The notes under the pieces: generated by a model
What the model saw: the letters and a program-made list of their open reading frames with translations, nothing else
The model's database searches: none
What the model was told of the DNA's origin: nothing
From: Terana coerulea
Lineage: Eukaryota; Basidiomycota; Agaricomycetes; Polyporales; Phanerochaetaceae
DNA: 64,000 nt
NCBI GenBank assembly: GCA_024811115.1
Contig: JAKOGH010000747.1
Span: 124,001 to 188,000 of the forward strand
Direction of reading: 5' to 3'
In this document: positions 1-11,639 of the stretch, in pieces
Position numbering within the stretch: the stretch's first letter is position 1
Layout: every line of letters begins with the position of its first letter
Position numbers and translations under genes: made by a program

Positions 1-1810
1 GTTGGTTCGTTTTTCTCTTCAGCAAGCAGGACGCTGACTATCAGCAGATCATGTCTCATGGAGATGGTGCTTCTATATCAATCTTCCTGTACGTGGTACT
101 TACACATGTGCTCACACTATCGCATTGACTGTGCTATGCAGCTTGGTGGTGTCTGCGTTGTCGTCATGGCTCTTTGGCTTCCATATCGACGGCCAGACAC
201 CAGTATGCTCGAGGGCCGCAGCTTCATTTCTCGTTGGAACCTGTGAGTCGGTCGCATATACCCCCTCGCATATGTTGCTTACTTCGTTCAGCACACTGGA
301 CTGGGTCGGCACGGTTCTGTGCTTGGGCTTTTCTGCATGCCTACTGCTGGCTTTGGAATGGGGCGGGTCAATCAAACCATGGGGCAGTGCCTCCGTCATT
401 ACGCCGCTTTGTGTCTTCGGGGCTACAGTAGTGGTTTTTATTGCTTGGGAAGTACATCGTGGCCCCAGCGCTCTGCTACCATTCTCCATCTTCCGGCGGC
501 GCACGCAGACTGGGGCTTCTACGGAAGCTGTACGTTCTTCACTCGTGGCTCGCATAACTGTCCCTGATACTGCGCTGTAGCTCTGCCTACTGACGTCCCT
601 TATTATTTCCATCGTATGTTTTCATCTGCATTATACGTCATGTTGTTCTGATTAGCTCAAAACGTGCAGTATTATCTCCCCCTTTGGTAAGGCTCTCCAT
701 CTGTTATATGTGCCAGTTCTGACAAAGCCTGCAGGTACCAGATCAATGGCAAAGACAGCGAGCAATCGGGGATAGATATCCTTCCTCTCATGCTGTCCTA
801 CGTTGTCTGTGCGTCGTCAGCAGCTCCAAGTGTGAACAACGCATGCTCATTTATTCTCAGCTTCGGGGATGGCATCGTGGATCACCACGGTAGGCTCTTC
901 CTGTGAATAACTGTATGCAAATTGTTTATCTATGTCAAGGCTACAGGTCGATACTGGCATATCATGGTTATCACTCCTCTGGTCTCCGTAGCAGGGGCTG
1001 CTCTACTGTTCACCTCTGATGCATCCACATCCAATCCCAAGCTCATTGGATACCAGATCCTGATTGGAGTGAGTCCCCCATATGACTGAGAGTTATCCTC
1101 GCTGACAGCAATCTATAGGCAGGCCTTGGTGAGTAAATGCGCCCAATGACTCCGGCGATCTTATCTCACATTTCTACAAGGCGGCTCATACCAATGCACA
1201 TATGTGGCAATTCAGGTATGGACATGGGCCACTCTGATGCTGTGTTAACTTAACATTTGCGCCGCAGGCGGACTGGGCAGATGAAGTTGAGGAGACCACC
1301 CTCGCCTCTACGATCCTCGTGAGTCTCACGCACGGTTATGCTTCGAGATGGGCTCAGTGGACGCAGACATTCCTCAGCAACTTCGGAGTCATTATTGGAC
1401 TGAGGTGCGTCACTACGAGCTTCAAAAGGAGTCTCCCTGACTGTTTGCACCAGTATCGCCGGCTCAATTTACAACAATCGTTTGGGTAATGAATTGTCTA
1501 TGGTGCCGGGCTTATCTCTGGAGCTGGTAGGAGCTCTCAAGCAAAGCGTGACCGTCATCGCAACGCTACCTCCGGGACTTCGCGAGGCTGTTAAAGCGGC
1601 ATCAATCAATGCTCTACGCCCGATATTTCTGATACCTCTCGTTACATCTGCGCTCGGCAGCGTGTGCGCCATGTAAGTGTTTGTCTTCAGAATCGACGCA
1701 CCATGTCTCACTGTACTTGAATAAGGGCTGTTCGAAACCACAACATCCATGAGCGGGCCAAACTTGGGCGACCAGCTGGTTGCGAGTCCTCTGTAGTGGC
1801 GGCAATCTAA
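1..1810 (+). CDS. MFS drug-efflux-type transporter, DHA2-like (5' partial)
   Basis: This is the C-terminal two-thirds of a 14-TM type major facilitator, probably a proton-coupled exporter of toxins or metabolites at the plasma membrane. Visible in order: HVSWRWCFYINLP (exon ending near 91), LGGVCVVVMALWLPYRRP after an intron, LDWVGTVLCLGFSACLLLAL (about 297-360), a short exon reading LCLLTSLIISI, YYLPLWYQINGK (about 679-745), GRYWHIMVITPL, then YNNRLGNELSMVPGLS and a basic C-tail (NHNIHERAKLG). The W-R-W-C-F-.-I-N-L-P and YYLPLWYQ blocks are hallmarks of the azole/aflatoxin-efflux DHA2 group. At least ten introns of about 45-60 bp with GT..AG ends split it. The last joins at 1672/1728, and the frame then runs to TAA at 1808-1810. 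The start lies left of the window. The substrate cannot be read from the sequence. No break in frame was found. Confidence 0.85.
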
Positions 1811-2217
1811 CGTCTTCCGGGGTGACCTCTATCTCCCTTGCATGCACCTCTAGGACATCTGCTCGTAGCTTTGCAGTACAAGGGGCCCTGGTGCTGTCTC
1901 AATTTCCTGTTTCTTATAGTGTACAAAATTTGTACTGTGGTCCTCTTACGGTGAAGCTGGCTGCTGTTTGCAGGGTTCACAGAGGGTTTTACCCTTCTCT
2001 CCGTTTGACGGTTCTCAATTTATAGTACATGTGTGAATGCGTCAGTGCATAAGCTCTTGAGAGCCAGCATCAGCAAAACTGAGAAAGCCCTGACGAGCCC
2101 TGATAAAGCTTTACAAAGGCTCCTTCACTTCGTTCTGGGGAGAAGGTCCAGGGTGGCGTTTGGTCAGGGTGGTGTTGGGCGAGGCTGCTGCAAGGCTTGT
2201 GGTCAATTAATTAGGTA
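1811..2217. other. Intergenic stretch, no gene seen
   Basis: This holds the 3' flank of the MFS gene. Short words such as CCAGGGTGGC and GTCAGGGTGGTG (about 2148-2190) recur, but no open frame or RNA gene is convincing. It ends at the TA that flanks the foldback MITE. Confidence 0.5.
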
Positions 2218-3461
2218 TACAGTGTCTTGCATATGAAACGACAGCCGCCCAAATTTCTACGGCTGTTTGTCTTGTACAAATAGGACCTTGTGGAGTAGTG
2301 TTAGCAGTCGTGTCAGTCGCCGCGCGTCGCTCTGGTCTAGCCTTGGGCTTGCCTCCCGTGACAGACGCGATCCACTCACCCGATGGATTTGTGAGTATGG
2401 TAGTTGAGAAAAGTATTGTATTAGAAGGTACTTGCTACGAGGAACATTGCTATGCATGCATAAGTGTGCGTAGTTAGTGATATTAGAGGGACAAGTGCTG
2501 CTTCAGGCGACACCAAATTCTCTGAGCGCTGCAGAGATATCATTCAAGTTGTAAGGCTGTGTTGAATGCAGATAATCTGCAATAAACAGAGAACATAAGT
2601 ACCTTGAAGAATGAGAAGGAGAGGACAGCCTCATTATGTCTGTCACGCAGGCAAGCCCAAGGCTGGCCTGGAGCGACGCGCGGTGGCTGATGTGACCGCT
2701 AACATTACCTTACAAGTAGTGTTGCCGAAGTTCAGTTCGGTTCGGCGGTTCAGAACCAGAACCGATGAACCGAACCGTGTGGTTCAGTTTGGTTCGGTTC
2801 TGGTTCGGCCTCTAGATAACTTGGTTCGGTTCTTGGTTCGGGGCATGGCTGTCACGCTCTGAACCAAGTTCGAACCGGTTCGAACCGTGAACCATGTATA
2901 TGTTATGTAGTGTATTTGTACTGGGATTCATAGAGAAAGTACATGAACTTACTTACTATAGCATGTCTAAACTATTTTTCATTGTTGTGCTTGTAAACTG
3001 AGCATCAAATGTCACTCTGCTTATGTTTTGGTGTATATATGATGCCATCAATAGCTGCCAAAAAAGGCAACTGGCAGCCTCTATCAGACACTGAGCTTCA
3101 AAACATCATAATGTAAGGCTTTTGCACTATACAAACTCTTCTAGATGTCAATATATAACTCTATTATAATCTACCATTGCAATTATACTGATTTGACAGA
3201 GTAAAGCTGATATATACATGGTTTAATGGTTCGAACCAGTTCGAACCCTGAACTGAACCAACCGAACCAGTTCATACTGGTTCAGTTCAGTTCGGTTCAG
3301 GTTCGGCTGCTAAACACTTGGTTCTGGTTCTGGTTCGGACAAAAATGGACCCGAACTGAACTGAACTGAACTTCGGCAACACTACTTACAAGGCTCTATT
3401 TGTATAGGACAGACAGCCGCAGAAATTTGGGCAACTGTTGTTTCGTATGCAAGGCACTGTA
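2218..3461. mobile_element. Foldback MITE with about 165-bp inverted arms, interrupted by a nested insertion
   Basis: The ends are inverted: TACAGTGTCTTGCATATGAA on the left matches, reverse-complemented, CGTATGCAAGGCACTGTA on the right (3444-3461). The match continues inward: AGCCGCCCAAATTTCTACGG at 2233 pairs with the complement of a segment near 3415. The block with CGCGCGTCGCTC near 2319 pairs with GAGCGACGCGCGG near 2671. The right arm is split by the 668-bp element at 2717-3384, so the unbroken MITE would be about 570 bp. It is flanked by TA (2216-2217 and 3462-3463), as expected for Tc1/mariner-type MITEs. No transposase is present. Confidence 0.75.
2717..3384. mobile_element. hAT-like non-autonomous element, GGTTC-word arms
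   Basis: The termini are TAGTGTTGCCGAAGTTCAG and its inverted complement at 3366-3384. The 8-bp direct repeat CTTACAAG flanks both sides exactly (2709-2716 and 3385-3392). An 8-bp target duplication with a 5'-TAGTG end fits the hAT superfamily. The left arm (about 2728-2890) is packed with GGTTC/TTCGG words. The right arm (about 3225-3376) carries the complement, GAACC/CCGAA, so the element could fold into a long hairpin. The AT-rich centre has no transposase frame. It is inserted in the right arm of the foldback MITE and is therefore younger than it. Confidence 0.85.
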
Positions 3462-3551
3462 TATATGTAAAGCAGGATGCAAATTGATGACATAACACAG
3501 AAGTGGGACAGATTAGACCCCCGAAGCATTGACTGAGGCTATAAGAAATAT

Positions 3552-4254
3552 TAGTGTTCTAAAGTCCAGTCCGGTCCGGTTTTTGCAATTTTCACTAGGA
3601 CCAGGACTAGGACTGCTTAAAGACGGGACCATAGATGTAAGACTGGACCAAGACCAGTCTTAGTAGGACTGCAATCTTTTGCAGTCCTTGACTGGTCCAG
3701 GACTAAAGGCAGTCTTTGACCAGTCTAGACTAGTCTTGGACTGGTCCTAATCAAGTCTTTACCTTGTAAGTCAAATATAACTTGCTGACTATGTGTATTA
3801 TATTATTATTAAACTAGATTTCGCTTTTACACTAGTTCTTAGCTTTGAAACATAATGTATAACTGCACACTACAAGTTTTAAGTATATTTCTTTTTATAG
3901 CTTTAGCAATTAGAAGTGAATTATAACTAAATTCACTTCAAAGGCAAGTAACAAATTATTACCATTGCTTCAAAAACTACAGTTCAAAGATTTTCTTCTT
4001 GCCAAAGTGGGTTTGCATCTCATATTTTTGCTAAACAAGCTCTCAAAACCATATATATAAGATATGCATTAAGACCAGTCCTAGACTGGTCCTGACCAGT
4101 CTTTAGCAGTCTCAGCTTTTTGGCTACAGGCAAAACTAGAATCAGAACCAGGACTAGACCACTATAGGACTGGACCAAAACCAGTCCTAAAACAGTTCAG
4201 TCCAGTCCAGTCCTCAGTCTTTTGCAGTCCTTAGGACTGGACCTTGAAATACTA
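3552..4254. mobile_element. hAT-like non-autonomous element, AGTCC-word arms
   Basis: The left end is TAGTGTTCTAAAGTCCAGTCC. The right end reads, reverse-complemented, TAGTATTTCAAGGTCCAGTCC. The exact 8-bp duplication AGAAATAT flanks it at 3544-3551 and 4255-4262. Both arms are made of AGTCC/GGACT words, with GACCAGTCCTAGACTGGTCC near 4074. The middle (about 3770-4060) is AT-rich and non-coding. Termini and target-site length match the element at 2717, but the repeated word differs. It has no coding capacity, so movement would need a transposase encoded elsewhere. Confidence 0.85.
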
Positions 4255-4262
4255 AGAAATAT

Positions 4263-5290
4263 GAGGTATAGAACAAATTTTTAGACACTGCTCGAGGCTC
4301 CAACCACTCAATGAATGCCACTGCAGACAGTGATGAGCAGGCTAAGCCGGAATATCAATGCTGCACGGGACTATGAGAGCTGAGCTGAACTAAGCAGTCG
4401 GACCAACAATAAAATGGATCAAAAACAATACATATTGTGAAAGCACCCAGAGAAAAGCCAGGGACATGTAAATCAGCCAGCCGCCAGCAGACATACTTAT
4501 ACCTAGCCATTCGGACTGATAGCTGACTGGGTGGGGCTCAGGATAAGTATGTTACTTACTCTACGTGGTATATGGGTAAAAATAAAAGTATCAGGGCTTG
4601 TCAAAGCTATCAGGGGCATCAGTCTCAGCCAGCTTTTTAAACGCTCTCAGACCTATTCAGCACCTTTCGCGAACTTCGGGCTCCTACAAACAATCCACAG
4701 TTATTTGGCATATAGAATTATGTTGAATACATTAGTTTTGCTACTGAATTAACATAGAATAAAGGTAAATGAAAAGATACTAAAGGAACATAACCCTCAC
4801 GGAGCTCAAACTCCGGCATTTAATTGTTCATCAGCACTTGTTAGACTGCGTCAGGGCTGTCAGGTCACCAGTGCTACATTCTTTTGCTAATGAGTGCATG
4901 CAACATGTCAGAATAATAATATGCAACTGCATGATGATAGCGGACTATATATGCCACTCGGAGCTATACCATCTCTATCCCTCCAGTGCACCGCTGTCTG
5001 GCACAAAATATCACATTTGCAACATTTGCAAAGCCTGAATGAAGGGCCACCACATGGCAAATAAGTTTTTATTCATGAGATAATTAGCATCATAACCATT
5101 CCTACTAACTGGAGCAAAGAGCTGAATGGAATCATGTGTGGCTTGGACTTCGAAGCTTTGCAGAGGGGTGCGGCCAGCCAAACATGGGTGCTCAATAGTC
5201 TTATACTTGGAACACTTGAGTGCAGCAGAGGCTGCAAGTGTTTGCTGCTGCGGGGCACATACAAGAGTCAGTAGGAACCATCATATACAT
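4263..5290. other. AT-rich non-coding stretch with repeat debris
   Basis: There is no gene. TCAGGGCTTGTCAAAGC (about 4590) and TCAGGGCTGTCAGG (about 4851) resemble sequence near 2090, suggesting scattered copies of a degraded repeat. Short open frames lack coding character. Confidence 0.4.
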
Positions 5291-5616
5291 GCTCGAGCCA
5301 GCGTTGGCTCAGTAATTAACTAGTTGCGTACTAATTATCATAGTCACTGCCGTAACTGCTGTAGCTGGCAAGTAACTGTAGTTGGTGGTTCTATAAGCTG
5401 GAATTAGTGACTGCCAGCCCAGCACATGACAGGAAAGTTCTGAATTTTTGTTTTTGGACAAGTCGTTGATGCTGGCGTATCATTGGCGGTAATCTAGAAC
5501 CCAGAGAACCGCTAGTTACTAACCAATGCTAAGTCATCCGTGATGTGACTGAGTTCATGACAGTTACCGGATAACTGAATGACCTGGTCACTAACTGGCC
5601 AACAATGGCTCGAGCC
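5291..5616. repeat. Inverted-repeat element of about 325 bp with AGTTAC/GTAACT words
   Basis: GCTCGAGCCAGCGTTGGC at the left matches the complement of GCCAACAATGGCTCGAGC at the right. The interior is rich in AGTAACT, GTTACT and CAGTTA words in both orientations. No clear target duplication was seen, so its class is open. The general build resembles the word-arm elements nearby, but the ends do not start with TAGTG. Confidence 0.5.
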
Positions 5617-6060
5617 CTCAATTATGTGTGTTGGCACTTGTGCCTTATTGTAAATAGCGAGGAATAAGACTGAGTGTTTGAGGCAGTTGAACAGCTGCGC
5701 CACTGCAAAAGGTGGAAATTGTGAGATGTGTAGGCAGGGTATGGGTGTGTTGGAAGTAGAGGTGAAAGTGTTTGGGTTCATGCAGTACAAGGCTACAGAG
5801 CGCAATGTACAGCTACTGTTGGTAGTAGACTCTAAGTCTGTGTGCTTGAATGAATTGAATGATTGTATAGTATGCTAGTGCAAAATGTTGCAGGTGCAAT
5901 ATACATGTGCCACGTTTACTCAACTCTTCACCACTCTCTTTATGCTTTTCTTTTTGCCTTCACACTAACTTTGGGATGCTCCTCTGCCTTAACAACTTCT
6001 ACACTAGTGTCATCCACCAGTGTAGTATTTACTTCCTTATGAATTCACCAATAACACTAT

Positions 6061-6674
6061 TAGTGATGTGCTGGCTTAGGCTTCAAGCCCTCAAGCCCTC
6101 AAGCTAAGCCCTCATTGGCCAAGCCAAGCTAGGCCTTTGTGAGGGCTTGACAGGGCTCAGAGCTTGGTTTGAGCTCAAACCAAGCCCGGCCTAGCCTTCA
6201 AGCCCTGGCCTGACAATAATCAGTATGTATATCACTGTATACAGTGTAAGTAGTTCAGAACCTGACTATAAAAGGTTTATAGTAGGAGACATACATGAAA
6301 AACTAATGTGTTGCTCACTAGGCTTTATAATAGGTTTAATGGCTTATAGAAGAGCTTGGCACTAGTACTGAGGCAGATTCAATACTCACTCCTCATGCCA
6401 GGGTGAAGCTCAAAACATGTCTCAATAGCTGTGAATTTATCTGGATATAACACCTAAGTAAGTGTAAATATCATTGTTAGCATAATAATGTACTTACTGA
6501 TCATATTCACACAGCAGCCATTATAACTCTTCAAGCCCAGGCTTATGCCAAGCCAAGCCCAAGCCAGGCTCTACTCTGGGCTCAGGGCTTGGTTAGAGGT
6601 TAACATAGGCTTTAAGCCCTTCAAGCCAAGCTTAAGCCAGAGCTTATGAGCCAAGCCAAGCCTGCACATTACTA
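6061..6674. mobile_element. hAT-like non-autonomous element, AAGCC-word arms
   Basis: The left end is TAGTGATGTGCTGGCTTAGG. The right end, reverse-complemented, is TAGTAATGTGCAGGCTTGGC. The flanking octamers AACACTAT (6053-6060) and ACCACTAT (6675-6682) agree at 7 of 8 positions. The left arm (6074-6215) and right arm (6525-6665) are dense in AAGCC/GGCTT words such as CAAGCCCTCAAGCCCTCAAG. The centre is non-coding. The design is the same as for the elements at 2717 and 3552, with another repeated word. Confidence 0.8.
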
Positions 6675-6682
6675 ACCACTAT

Positions 6683-7929
6683 ATTCTCTGCTCTGTTATC
6701 ATATTCCACCTCAACATTGCTGCATGCTGTGCATTTTGTGTAATTTGCCTTGGCCTCTTCACTGGAATTTGTGCCTCCCTGTCCACACCATCCTCTTTCA
6801 TAGCAATGTGAGCGTGTTTCTTCACAGAACTTGACTTTTCTTTAGTGTTGCCACTTTCACATCCCGTCCTCTCTATCCTCTGACACAGTCATCTTTGCTG
6901 CTCTTTTTCTTAATGTCTTCCTCTTCTCTCTTTTAGCCTCTCTAGCCTGCTTTTGCAGCTTCTTAAAGTGAAGGTTCTTGTGCTATCCTGTACAAGTGGA
7001 ACACAGCCTGCTTCTTATTTGTTGCCTGCATATTTTGAAGCTTGTTAGTGTTCATGGGGAGAGTATGGATAAGGGGGTGCATCTCGATTATCAGAATGCA
7101 GGATGCCACCACCTTTGCGCTCTGTTATGCCCAGGAGCACAAGTTCATCTAGCAGAACCTGGCACTGGTCCACATCTTCATAAAGCACTATGAGCAACAT
7201 GTATTGTTTTGGCCCTGCACACACTCCTCGTCATCCTTATCCAAATTTGCTTTTGCATCCTTGCTTAGCACCTTCACCTCCACATCCTCAAGTGCAGCAT
7301 TGTTGAGGTTTTCTGTAGCAGCAGCCTCACCCTCATGGTCATGACAGGCACAGATCAGTCATTGTACCATAGTCTGGGCTTTGTTTTACTTCGATGCTGC
7401 TTTATGCGAACACTTTTCTTCTTCTTCATGTTTTATTGACTTGCAAGATCAGCTTGCTGAGGGGCCGAGAGGAGAGCTGATATAGTTATGATGGTATTTG
7501 AGCTACATAAAGCATATTAGTTAGTAAAGCAAAAAAAGTAAGAAAGAATAGAAAGAGAGGCTTACTACAATGGGAATGTCAAGCTTTTTGCAAATAAGAA
7601 AAGACTATCCATATTGTAGCAACATCTGCAAGAGTAGACAAATTAGTGTTTGTGCAACATAATAAGCTTAATAGTAGATAAATGAGTATATATGTGCTAA
7701 AAGTGGAGTGCTCGAAAAATTGTGCTATTGCACTAGGGTTAGGCACTGCATTAGGACAATACTTGCCTTACTATTTTCAAGCACAAGCTGCTTCTTCATT
7801 TTATCGGTTAACTTCATTATGTAGTTCTCACAGCAAGTGCACGATTGTGCCTAGCTTATCACTACACATACTTTATAAACATCTTTAGCCAAAATAAATG
7901 TAACAATGTGAAGTATGCGCTCACCTGAA
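6683..7929. other. Gene-free AT-rich stretch
   Basis: It has stretches of TTC/CTT-rich sequence (about 6770-6960) and a few short open frames. No family, intron pattern or RNA gene could be supported. It may hold decayed transposon coding DNA. Confidence 0.35.
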
Positions 7930-9730
7930 CGGTTAACAATTTGCCTTAGGCTGCTAGCTTTCTGAGCTTTTCTGAGCTTTTTCCACCTTCAAGCTGCTTC
8001 AAGCTGCCTTGAGGCACTTGGAGCAACTTTTGCTCTTTATATGCTTGAGTTGGCTTGTAGTGGCTTGTAAACTGCGTCTCTGGAACTTATATGTGGAGCT
8101 AAACTACTTGTCACCCTTTATATGCCTGCCAGAGGTGTAAGTTGGAAAGAATAGTTGAGCTGTAATAAAAGCCAAAATTCTAAGTCAGTGCTATCACCGG
8201 CCACACTTGTGCTTATGTGCCTATTGACTGCACCAAGCTCCAAGTCTTGCTACATTCACATTCAGGTGTGATTTTCTAAGCAGACTGGATGGCATGAATG
8301 TGCTTACCATAAATTAGAAATGCTGTCTTGCTTATATTTTGACAATACTCCCAAGGTGAGATGACTGAGTTATGTCTATATAGTGGCCTCTACATCACAA
8401 AAGAGGTTTTAGCCTATATTGTGTTAGATAGCATGTATAGCAATTATAGCATCATTGACTTTTTGACATATATTGTGCTATATACCAGGGTTTTAGCTAC
8501 AGGCTGCAACAGAAGGCTATTGTACTTTTGCTATATTGAGCTATGACTTACCTTACTATGAGCAGCTACATGGCACGTGGATCAAAATGCTAGATTAGAA
8601 GAAAGCGACTTATTGATTACATAATTCCGGGATATTTATTTACAAATGAGTTATATTGCAAACTTAAAGAATTGTGATTTATAGTACAGAACAAAAATGA
8701 GTAGCTACCGTGATTCATCACACAAGTAGTATTCAAGGCCAAGGTCTCAGGCTTCAGAGGTCAGTTTAAATCTTTATAAAGCAGTCAATTTTACATGCGT
8801 ACTCGGCTACTTATATCCTAAGCAGCCAAGCCTGTAGTAAAGAGTGAGTATCAACAGTGGTCCTCAGTGTCCGTAGTAGCGCTAGCAATTCCAAATGCCA
8901 CTATTTCCAGAGTACTGGTAGCATTGCAAGACACCAGACATTGCTGTCTATAAAAGCTGCTCTATTGTGATAAGTGAGTGTAGCCATATATGCGAAATCT
9001 GGAACTTACTGTGATGTATAAAATGCAGACTTTAGAAGTAACAGACTACTAGTATGTGTTTTATATATGCCACACCTAAAGACTTGAAATCAGCCTATCA
9101 GGCATTTGGTCACTTTGTGTGGAAAGGAATAATAGAAAAGAACTGAGATACTTACGATACATGTGCAGAGTCTCACCTTTGCACATGCCCCTACCTGGAG
9201 ATAGGATTCCATAGTGAATGGTCTCTTACATAGGCTCAGAGAATTTCTGATATGATTAGTCAGCCAACCAAAAGCTATTCAAGAAGAAAGCATCTACTCG
9301 CAGCTTTCAAAAACCGCGGTAGAGCAGATTATGCATGTATAGAGGATCATAGGCTACACTAGCCTAGGATATTCTTTGCTTTCAATGAATACCTCTGAAT
9401 ATGCATCATAGATAACGTCAGCTACATAACTGAAACCTCTTTCCTGATGTGAGTCGGCGGGCTAGGTCAGCGTCCGCAGTTAAACTCTGCATGAAAGCTT
9501 AGAATTCCTTACAATTTTGGTCTTAACCTTAGTCTATATAAGTATTGCAACACACATTAATGTGGCATATACTTAAGAATAGTTATAAGAGCACATCCAA
9601 GTTTGTGAAAGCAGCTTTACGCTATATAAGCTAGCCGCAAGCTGATTAAAGTAAGTTGAAGCTCATTAAAGTTGATTGCAAGCAACTTGAAGCTGCTTGA
9701 AGCATGCAAAGCACAAAGTGCTCAAATGCA
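7930..9730. repeat. Pair of opposed AAGCTGC/AAGTTGC-word arms (possible large element)
   Basis: The left block (about 7955-8060) reads TTCAAGCTGCTTCAAGCTGC. The right block (about 9600-9720) reads AACTTGAAGCTGCTTGAAGC, roughly its complement, and TTGAGCACTTTG-type words also recur inverted. The two blocks lie about 1.6 kb apart and bracket AT-rich, gene-free DNA. Exact termini and a target duplication were not found, so this may be a worn relative of the word-arm elements or chance low complexity. Confidence 0.3.
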
Positions 9731-11234
9731 TGAGTAAGTGCCTTATAAGTGTGATTCACTATAACAAACAGCCGTATATCACCATTTGAACAATATTTGT
9801 ATGTTAGTATACAGCGAGCTTTTGCAGAGACCTAATGATCCAAGACTTGCAGCAGGGCTACAGAGCAAATAGGCATCTAGGTTTAATCCCAGCAGTCTTG
9901 CCGGCTTTTAAGCACTTTAAGTTAAGTTACAGCTAGTACTACAGGATTTGGTGACATCAGGCATGTTCATATACAATATACAAAGCTGAGATTCTATTAA
10001 ATACATAAAAGCAGCAAAAGCTGCACAAAGTTACCAAAAGTTGAGTAAAACATGCTAGGTTGGTGTTTGGCTCCCAAGTGTATTCAGCTTGCCAAGCTAA
10101 GCAAATGCTTAGCAAGCTTTTCTATGCTTGTGCTCAGTCCAAAATAATAGTAAGAGGTCGCCTATAGTATCCAGAGAGTTACAAAATATTTAAAGTGCAA
10201 GTTGTTTGCAAAGGTCCCTCACAGGGATCAGGGCAGCCTTGTGTTCATGACTGTGACGAAGCTACAACATCAGAGCTTAAGCACACATGACATTGGCACC
10301 TTTTGCATATCGGGTGCACTAAACAAAACTGGTAGTTACTAAAGGGTCGAATGCATCTGGAAAAACCCTCTTTCTAATCTATGCTTTATGCTTCTTATTT
10401 AACACTAAGTTGTTTATTATGCTCTTTTTCGCTTTTTGTGAAAATGTATTCTTAAAATATAGTTTATTTAGCCAATCTACATCTATTAGCTTGCTAAACA
10501 GCTCATTGCCTTTTTAACATTCTAATCTGCTGATTATTAATGGCTTTTTACTACCTAATTGACTTTTTATCCCTTACCAATGCCTTATTGCATTCTTTCA
10601 TTAGCTCATTTACTACATTTCTTTTTATCTAATTTCTCACTATTGCATATTTTATCAGTAGCTTATTATTAGCTTTTTACTTACTTGCTTGTTATTTGTA
10701 TCATATTTATGACATTATCTAGAGCTTATGACACTTATTTTGCTATTGCTTTTATTTATTACTTGGACTCTTATTATTGTATTGCTTAAAGCTAATTTAG
10801 TTCTATGTCCTCCTTTTTCTGCCAATCAGCTAACCTATATACTTATACTATTACACTTTTAGTGTTAATGTAGCTACTATTCTCTATTTCAGCCTAGTTG
10901 GCACATAAATGCATAATGGATTCCTTATTAGACTGGTTTTCAAAGTGCACAAAGCTTTAAGGATATTGTTAATGACAAGTCTGAAGCTCTTTAATGTTAC
11001 CTTTATAACCTAATGTATAAGCTCTGTACAATTGCTAAAAAAGAGCTGCTTTGCCTAGAATGTCTATATTCTTATATAATTGCCATTTGCCACAGTTGAA
11101 CAACAAGTTGCAATCAATTTTAAATATCACAATAGCTCTAAGAGTGACTGCTTCACAGACGACCAAAGCAATTCACACTGTATGCTTTTGTTAATGGGCC
11201 GAGGCTCAAAAAAGATGATCAGAAATAACCACAA
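9731..11234. other. AT-rich gene-free stretch
   Basis: It is very AT-rich from about 10340 to 10900, with poly-pyrimidine words (CTTTTTA, TTATTAGC). AAAGCTGCACAAAG-type words near 10010 echo the AAGCTGC blocks. No coding frame or RNA gene was supported. Confidence 0.4.
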
Positions 11235-11309
11235 TGCACCCAGAAGGACTTGAACCCAGGACCACCTGGGTAAACGCGCCCAGTAGATTAACAACTGCGC
11301 CATAGCGGC
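11235..11309 (-). other. tRNA-like sequence (tRNA relic or SINE head)
   Basis: Read on the minus strand, a 75-nt stretch starts GCCGCTATGGCGCAGTTG and ends CTTCTGGGTGCA. It contains an A-box-like TGGCGCAGTTG, a CTGGG/CCCAG anticodon-stem-like hairpin and a B-box-like GGTTCAAGTCC. The acceptor stem pairs poorly (two mismatches counted by eye), the T stem is imperfect and the anticodon loop would be 8 nt. A working tRNA is therefore doubtful. A tRNA-derived SINE head or decayed tRNA explains it better. Confidence 0.4.
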
Positions 11310-11639
11310 TCGAGTGTATTATCGTACAGAATGGTCATAACTTACTGGGTATATTGAAGCGCCTTAACCCTTCGCGTTTGGTTGGCGTCATCTTTCATTC
11401 CCTCGGTCCCTCATTCCTAACCGACGCGTTAGCTGCGTAGCGACCACCGACCGCGACACCACACAAGAGTGGGGGACGCGTGAATTATCGAGCAAGGCTG
11501 TTGAAGGGGAGGGGCTCCCCTGCAAACGAGGTACGTGGCCCTCTCGCCGCATCCACCGCTGCTACCCAGAGCCGTCCATGGCCGTGCATGCACGGCTTAT
11601 GGACGGTGCTTTCATGAATAGGCACCACGCATCCCCCAC

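Noticed and set aside
2730..3376. CRISPR-like or satellite repeat
   Set aside because: The GGTTC words are short, irregular and mirrored around a centre with terminal inverted repeats and a target duplication, as in a transposon.
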